NCBI RefSeq assembly: GCF_035946055.1
Contig: NZ_CP108364.1
Span: forward strand, 496,001-560,000
DNA: 64,000 nt
Direction of reading: 5' to 3'
From: Streptomyces sp. NBC_01341
GTDB lineage: Bacteria; Actinomycetota; Actinomycetes; Streptomycetales; Streptomycetaceae
This document shows, piece after piece, positions 60,834 through 64,000 of the stretch. The stretch's first letter is position 1; every line of letters begins with the position of its first letter. Both the position numbers and the translations under genes were made by a program. Under the pieces are notes generated by a model. It did no database searches. It worked only from the letters and a program-made list of their open reading frames with translations, and was not told where the DNA came from.

Positions 60834-61215
60834 TACGTCCACGGCACGGAGAGCCGTGATGAAGACCGCCGAGGGACCCTTCCCGGATACGTCAGGCGGT
60901 TCCGAGCTCTCCACGCTCCTGAACCTGGGCATCGGCCGGTCCGGGGCCGACCGCAGGCTGCGTCCGGGCCCCGGCTGAACGGTGATGGCCGGCACGCGGT
61001 CGGCGCGCGGCACGTGAGCGCTGTCGGGAGGCACCCAGCTGCCACAGCCGGCCGCCTCCTCTCTCCGTACCTCACCCCGCACGAGACCGTCATACCGCCA
61101 AAAGCCGACTAAGCGTCACATCTACGTCCGTACAGCCGAGTTCACCCGTCCCATCCCGGGCTCCAACTGTGAAATTTTTATTGCGCAAATTAACTTGCAT
61201 ACCTACGCTGACGCC
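60834..61215 (+). other. Intergenic region upstream of ArsR-MFS operon
   Basis: 382 bases. A 39-residue frame from ATG 60860 (KTAEGPFPDTSGGSELSTLL) is possible but unsupported. The last 40 bases are an unusually AT-rich island (61171-61200) holding the promoter described next. Confidence 0.45.
61181..61209 (+). promoter_or_regulatory. Promoter of the ArsR-MFS operon, probably leaderless
   Basis: TTGCGC (61181-61186), a 17-base spacer and TACGCT (61204-61209), then 6 bases to ATG 61216. No Shine-Dalgarno. The spacer side contains GCAA-ATTAAC-TTGC, a short inverted repeat that may be the ArsR operator. Confidence 0.65.
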
Positions 61216-61809
61216 ATGCAGCCGAAGCCCACGCCTGAGCAGATCACCGACCTCTCCCGACTGAAGGCCTTCACGAACCCTCTGAGGATGCAGCTCTACC
61301 GACTCCTCTATGCAGCCGGGACCGCAACCGCCTCGCAGCTCGCGGAACAGGTCGACCAGGCTCCGTCCCTGGTCAGCTATCACTTGCGCAAGCTGGCGGA
61401 ACACGGCTTCGTCGCCGGGGCCGCCGTCGGCAGTACCGACGGGCGCGAGCGGTGGTGGCAGGTGGCGTCCGAGGAGGGCTGGGGCTTCCGGGACTCGGAC
61501 TTCAGGCAGACGCCGGAGGGCACAGCCGTCCTGGGCGCGGTGACCCGAAGCATCATGGACAGCCGCACCGCCCTGTACCGCACCTATCTGGACCAGGCGG
61601 GCGCCTGGGGCGGGGAATGGTCGGACGCCGCCTTCAGCTCGGAGTACTTGTTCGCCCTCACTCCCTCCGAACTGGCCGATATGAACAGTGAGTTGATGGA
61701 GCTGTCCCGGCGCTGGCGGGAGCGCGGCAAGGCAGCGGAGACCGCCGGCGAGACCGACGGGCGAGAGCGGGTGGCTGTGCACATGTACGGCTTCCCGTTC
61801 CGGCCCTGA
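61216..61809 (+). CDS. ArsR-type helix-turn-helix regulator
   Basis: 197 residues from ATG 61216 (an ATG 21 bases earlier would lie within the promoter). Helix-turn-helix: LKAFTNPLRMQLYRLLYAAG, TASQLAEQVDQAPSLVSYHL and RKLAEHGFV. The C-terminal ~100 residues form a ligand-type helical region (SIMDSRTALYRTYLDQAGAW). This long ArsR subgroup typically sits next to an MFS exporter, as here (33-base gap). It probably controls that exporter. Confidence 0.9.
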   Translation: MQPKPTPEQITDLSRLKAFTNPLRMQLYRLLYAAGTATASQLAEQVDQAPSLVSYHLRKLAEHGFVAGAAVGSTDGRERWWQVASEEGWGFRDSDFRQTPEGTAVLGAVTRSIMDSRTALYRTYLDQAGAWGGEWSDAAFSSEYLFALTPSELADMNSELMELSRRWRERGKAAETAGETDGRERVAVHMYGFPFRP

Positions 61810-61842
61810 ACCTCCTCCGACCCCGACTCAAAGGAGAAGCTG

Positions 61843-63117
61843 ATGACTTCCCTGGACATGACCGCTCACGAACGGCCCACCGAACTCCGGCCCGCATACC
61901 GCGACGGCAATGTCCTTCGATGGCTGACGGCGTTCACGCTTTCCCTCGTCGGCGACGGCGTGTACTTCGTGGCACTCGGCTGGTCGGCCCAGAAGGTGGC
62001 GGGGCCGACCGAGGTCGGCCTGGTGATGGCCGCCGGCGCACTGCCGAGGGCCCTGCTCATGCTGGGCGGCGGGGTGGCGGCCGACCGATGGGGCCTGCGC
62101 CGGGTGGTGATCGCCGGTGACGCCGTGCGGTGCCTGTTCATTCTCCTCGTAGCGGCCTTCGTGGCGACGGCCGCACCCACGGTCTGGATCCTGGTGACGC
62201 TGGCCCTGGTGTTCGGCGCGGTCGATGCGTTGTTCGTGCCCGCGGTGGGGGCCCTGCCACCGCGGATAACGACGCCGGACCAGCTCACACGCGTGACCGG
62301 CATGAGATCACTGTCGATGCGGTTCAGTCAGATCGTAGGACCGCCGATGGGCGGTCTGGCCATGGGGTTGGGCGGCCCGGCTGTCACCTTCGCCGTCGCC
62401 GGACTGCTCTTCGCGCTGTCGCTGCCACTCCTGCTGACGATGCGGCTCCGTCCGCTCGCGGGGCGCGACGACGCGGAGGCACCGGCAAGCACCACGGGTA
62501 CGGGCCTCATGGACGGGCTGCGCTATGTGCGCCGCCATCGTCTGATCGGCCCCCTTGTCGCGGTCACCGCCATCAGCGAACTGGGGCTCACCGGAACGCT
62601 CAACGTCGGCATGGTGCTGCTCAACAGCGAGCGCGGCTGGGGGCCTTCGGGCTACGGCTGGATCATCAGCGGTTTCGGGACAGGCGCCGCGGCCGCCGCG
62701 GCGCTGCTCACCATCGCCGGAAGCCTGCCGCGGGCCGGGATGCTCTTCATCGGTACGCTACCCGTGGGGTGCGTGGGCGGGGCCGCCATCGCACTGGTAC
62801 CGAGCTTGCCATTCGCCGTGGCGCTGGCCACGACCGTGGGCGTGGCCATGGGCATCTGCGGAACTCTGGGCAGCGCCCTCGTGCAGGCTGCGGCCGACCC
62901 CGCCTATCTGGGCCGGGTGACATCGGTCGTGATGCTCAGCGTCCTCGGCCTGGCACCACTGAGCTACCCCCTTGTCGGTGCGGCCATCGGGGCCTGGGGG
63001 GCCGCTCCCGTATTCATGGGGTGCGGGGCGTTCGCCGGTCTCGGCGCACTCATCGCACTCGGGTCCGCGGCGGTACGTCAGGCCGAACTGCCGCGCGCCG
63101 AGCCGACGTCGACATGA
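61843..63117 (+). CDS. MFS transporter (probable drug or metabolite exporter)
   Basis: 424 residues from ATG 61843 with AAGGAGAAG 6 bases upstream. Twelve membrane helices; the loop after helix 2 has the MFS motif-A-like GGGVAADRWGLRRVV, and helix 5/6 the RMRSLSMRFSQIVGPPMGGL type. MFS_3/enterobactin-exporter-like family (PF05977-type). Cotranscribed with ArsR. Substrate unknown. Confidence 0.92.
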   Translation: MTSLDMTAHERPTELRPAYRDGNVLRWLTAFTLSLVGDGVYFVALGWSAQKVAGPTEVGLVMAAGALPRALLMLGGGVAADRWGLRRVVIAGDAVRCLFILLVAAFVATAAPTVWILVTLALVFGAVDALFVPAVGALPPRITTPDQLTRVTGMRSLSMRFSQIVGPPMGGLAMGLGGPAVTFAVAGLLFALSLPLLLTMRLRPLAGRDDAEAPASTTGTGLMDGLRYVRRHRLIGPLVAVTAISELGLTGTLNVGMVLLNSERGWGPSGYGWIISGFGTGAAAAAALLTIAGSLPRAGMLFIGTLPVGCVGGAAIALVPSLPFAVALATTVGVAMGICGTLGSALVQAAADPAYLGRVTSVVMLSVLGLAPLSYPLVGAAIGAWGAAPVFMGCGAFAGLGALIALGSAAVRQAELPRAEPTST

Positions 63118-63196
63118 GGGACGCAGCGACCACCCACACGTCCCGACGCGCGGGGTCCGTCCGGACTACGGGTCGGGGCGGAAGATGACGCCGCAG

Positions 63197-63580
63197 TCAC
63201 GGGCGAAAGCGCAACGGGTGATCCGCGGGGACTTCGGTCAGCACGATGCGGTGCCCGTCCGGGTCCGCGATCCACATCTCGATCAGCCCCCAGGGTTCCT
63301 GGACCGGCGGACGGAGGATGTGCGCCCCGCCCCGTGACAGTTCCTCGTGCGCTGCGGCACAGTCGGCGACCTGCAGCCACAGCCGCAGCGTGTCGGTCGG
63401 CGGGGTGTCCGAGCTGCCCGACACCTCGAGAAAACCGCCGCCGAGGAAGTACACGGTCCCACGCTCGGGACCGGTGCCGAACTCCCGGTAGACGGCGAGC
63501 CCGAGGGTGCGCCCGTAGAACTCGCGGGAAACCTCCGGATCGCGGGGCCTCAGCAGAATACGACTGCTCAGTACGTGCAT
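63197..63580 (-). CDS. VOC family (glyoxalase-fold) protein
   Basis: 127 residues from ATG 63580, with AGGG about 10 bases upstream. VOC motifs: ILLRPRDPEVSREFYGRTLG, VYFLGGGFLEVSG and the end WGLIEMWIADPDGHRIVLTE. Single-domain member; dimer expected. Substrate unknown. Confidence 0.88.
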   Translation of the reverse strand: MHVLSSRILLRPRDPEVSREFYGRTLGLAVYREFGTGPERGTVYFLGGGFLEVSGSSDTPPTDTLRLWLQVADCAAAHEELSRGGAHILRPPVQEPWGLIEMWIADPDGHRIVLTEVPADHPLRFRP

Positions 63581-63638
63581 GGCGCGACCCTGCTTCCGCC
63601 GGATCTCTGCCTTGCGCGCACCTGGACGCAACGGTCGC

Positions 63639-64000
63639 TCACGACGCCTCCACCGCCGCCTTGATCCGCTGCCCGAACGCGGGAGCGTCCTTACGCGCGG
63701 CGGAGGCGGCGAAACCGACCAGGAGTTTGCCCAGACCGTGGCCCTCCAGGTCATTGAAGATTCGCACCTTCGTTCGACCATCTGTCAAGGACTCGAGGTC
63801 GTAGCCGCCCTCCTTGACCGTGACGAGGTTCGACGACTGCTCCTGCCAGCGGATCCGCGTCGGCGCGGCGAGTTCACTGATCCGGAATTCCCGCTGCGTC
63901 GTCATCCCCGCGTCCTTCACCGTGCTCCGGAAGACGGTGCCCGCCGTCGTCGGGCCGGTCGGTGTCTTGGAGATGCTCTGCACACGCGGGCTGAACCTCT
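63639..64000 (-). CDS. SRPBCC (polyketide cyclase/START-like) protein, 5' end outside window
   Basis: Open to the window edge; 120 codons visible and the N-terminus is missing. SRPBCC beta-grip features: TGPTTAGTVFRSTVKDAGMT, REFRISELAAPTRIRWQEQS, GGYDLESLTDGRTKVRIFND and the long C-terminal helix. These small hydrophobic-cavity proteins bind lipids or polyketides; no specific role can be given. It lies 58 bases upstream of the VOC gene on the same strand, so the two may be cotranscribed. Confidence 0.82.
   Translation of the reverse strand, partial: RFSPRVQSISKTPTGPTTAGTVFRSTVKDAGMTTQREFRISELAAPTRIRWQEQSSNLVTVKEGGYDLESLTDGRTKVRIFNDLEGHGLGKLLVGFAASAARKDAPAFGQRIKAAVEAS

Noticed and set aside
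60860..60979. 39-residue frame starting MKTAEGPFPD
   Set aside because: Too short to judge and no homology I recognise; left inside the intergenic entry.

Overview
The window is a stretch of chromosome from a high-GC actinomycete, almost certainly Streptomyces. Coding frames have strong third-position GC bias, and GTG/TTG starts and 4-base start/stop overlaps (ATGA, GTGA) are common. Several genes lack a Shine-Dalgarno sequence but have a -10 box about 6 bases before the start, suggesting leaderless mRNAs. Typical Streptomyces families are present: a SapA-like spore protein, a SigB-type sigma factor with SpoIIE/STAS partner-switching proteins, a LAL regulator, an NhaA-thioredoxin fusion, and a DmdR/IdeR iron box. 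I saw no tRNA, rRNA, insertion sequence, prophage or CRISPR array.

Layout. 1-2853: a tightly overlapping cluster of acyl-CoA dehydrogenase (cut by the window edge), PIG-L deacetylase, methyltransferase and family 2 glycosyltransferase. 3255-7650: oxidative-stress genes (catalase, Dps) with a GPP34 protein and a DinB protein. 8317-13322: a secreted alginate-lyase-like enzyme, a proline-rich membrane protein, a DUF4396 membrane protein behind a CsoR-like operator, an RNA 2',3'-cyclic phosphodiesterase and a PPOX-fold protein. 13476-17184: decaying DNA, with a GNAT remnant, an intact GNAT and a LAL regulator that has lost its P-loop. 17280-26880: a signalling block with a histidine kinase diverging from a helix-turn-helix/receiver fusion, a STAS protein, a MarR regulator, a GAF-SpoIIE phosphatase, a SigB-type sigma factor and a large PAS-GAF-SpoIIE-ATPase protein whose phosphatase domain looks dead.

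27163-33299: an NhaA-DsbA fusion, a possible toxin-antitoxin pair and a glpF-glpK glycerol operon closed by a perfect 34-bp palindrome. 33483-39010: small lipoproteins, a SapA-like protein, a basic coiled-coil/winged-helix protein, an F420-type oxidoreductase and a four-repeat secreted protein. 39079-44672: a three-gene minus-strand operon encoding two unrecognised proteins and a TPR-CHAT caspase-like protease with an intact His/Cys dyad. This is the best candidate for an undescribed system. Two small genes of unknown function diverge from it (44877-45586), followed by a frameshifted DUF3592 gene. 46577-50526: an iron-siderophore ABC importer behind an iron box. 50658-64000: mixed housekeeping and accessory genes (GNATs, M20 hydrolase, alpha/beta hydrolase, secreted glycerophosphodiesterase) and two small ArsR-led operons (ArsR-VOC and ArsR-MFS).

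Functional links visible in the DNA are: glycerol uptake and phosphorylation (glpFK), with a secreted glycerophosphodiesterase elsewhere that could supply glycerol-3-phosphate; iron import under iron control; two ArsR repressors each read with the gene they probably control; and a dense set of partner-switching stress regulators around a SigB-like sigma factor. Three frames are broken by single C insertions or deletions (near 13597, 46261 and 52352); base quality should be checked before calling them pseudogenes.
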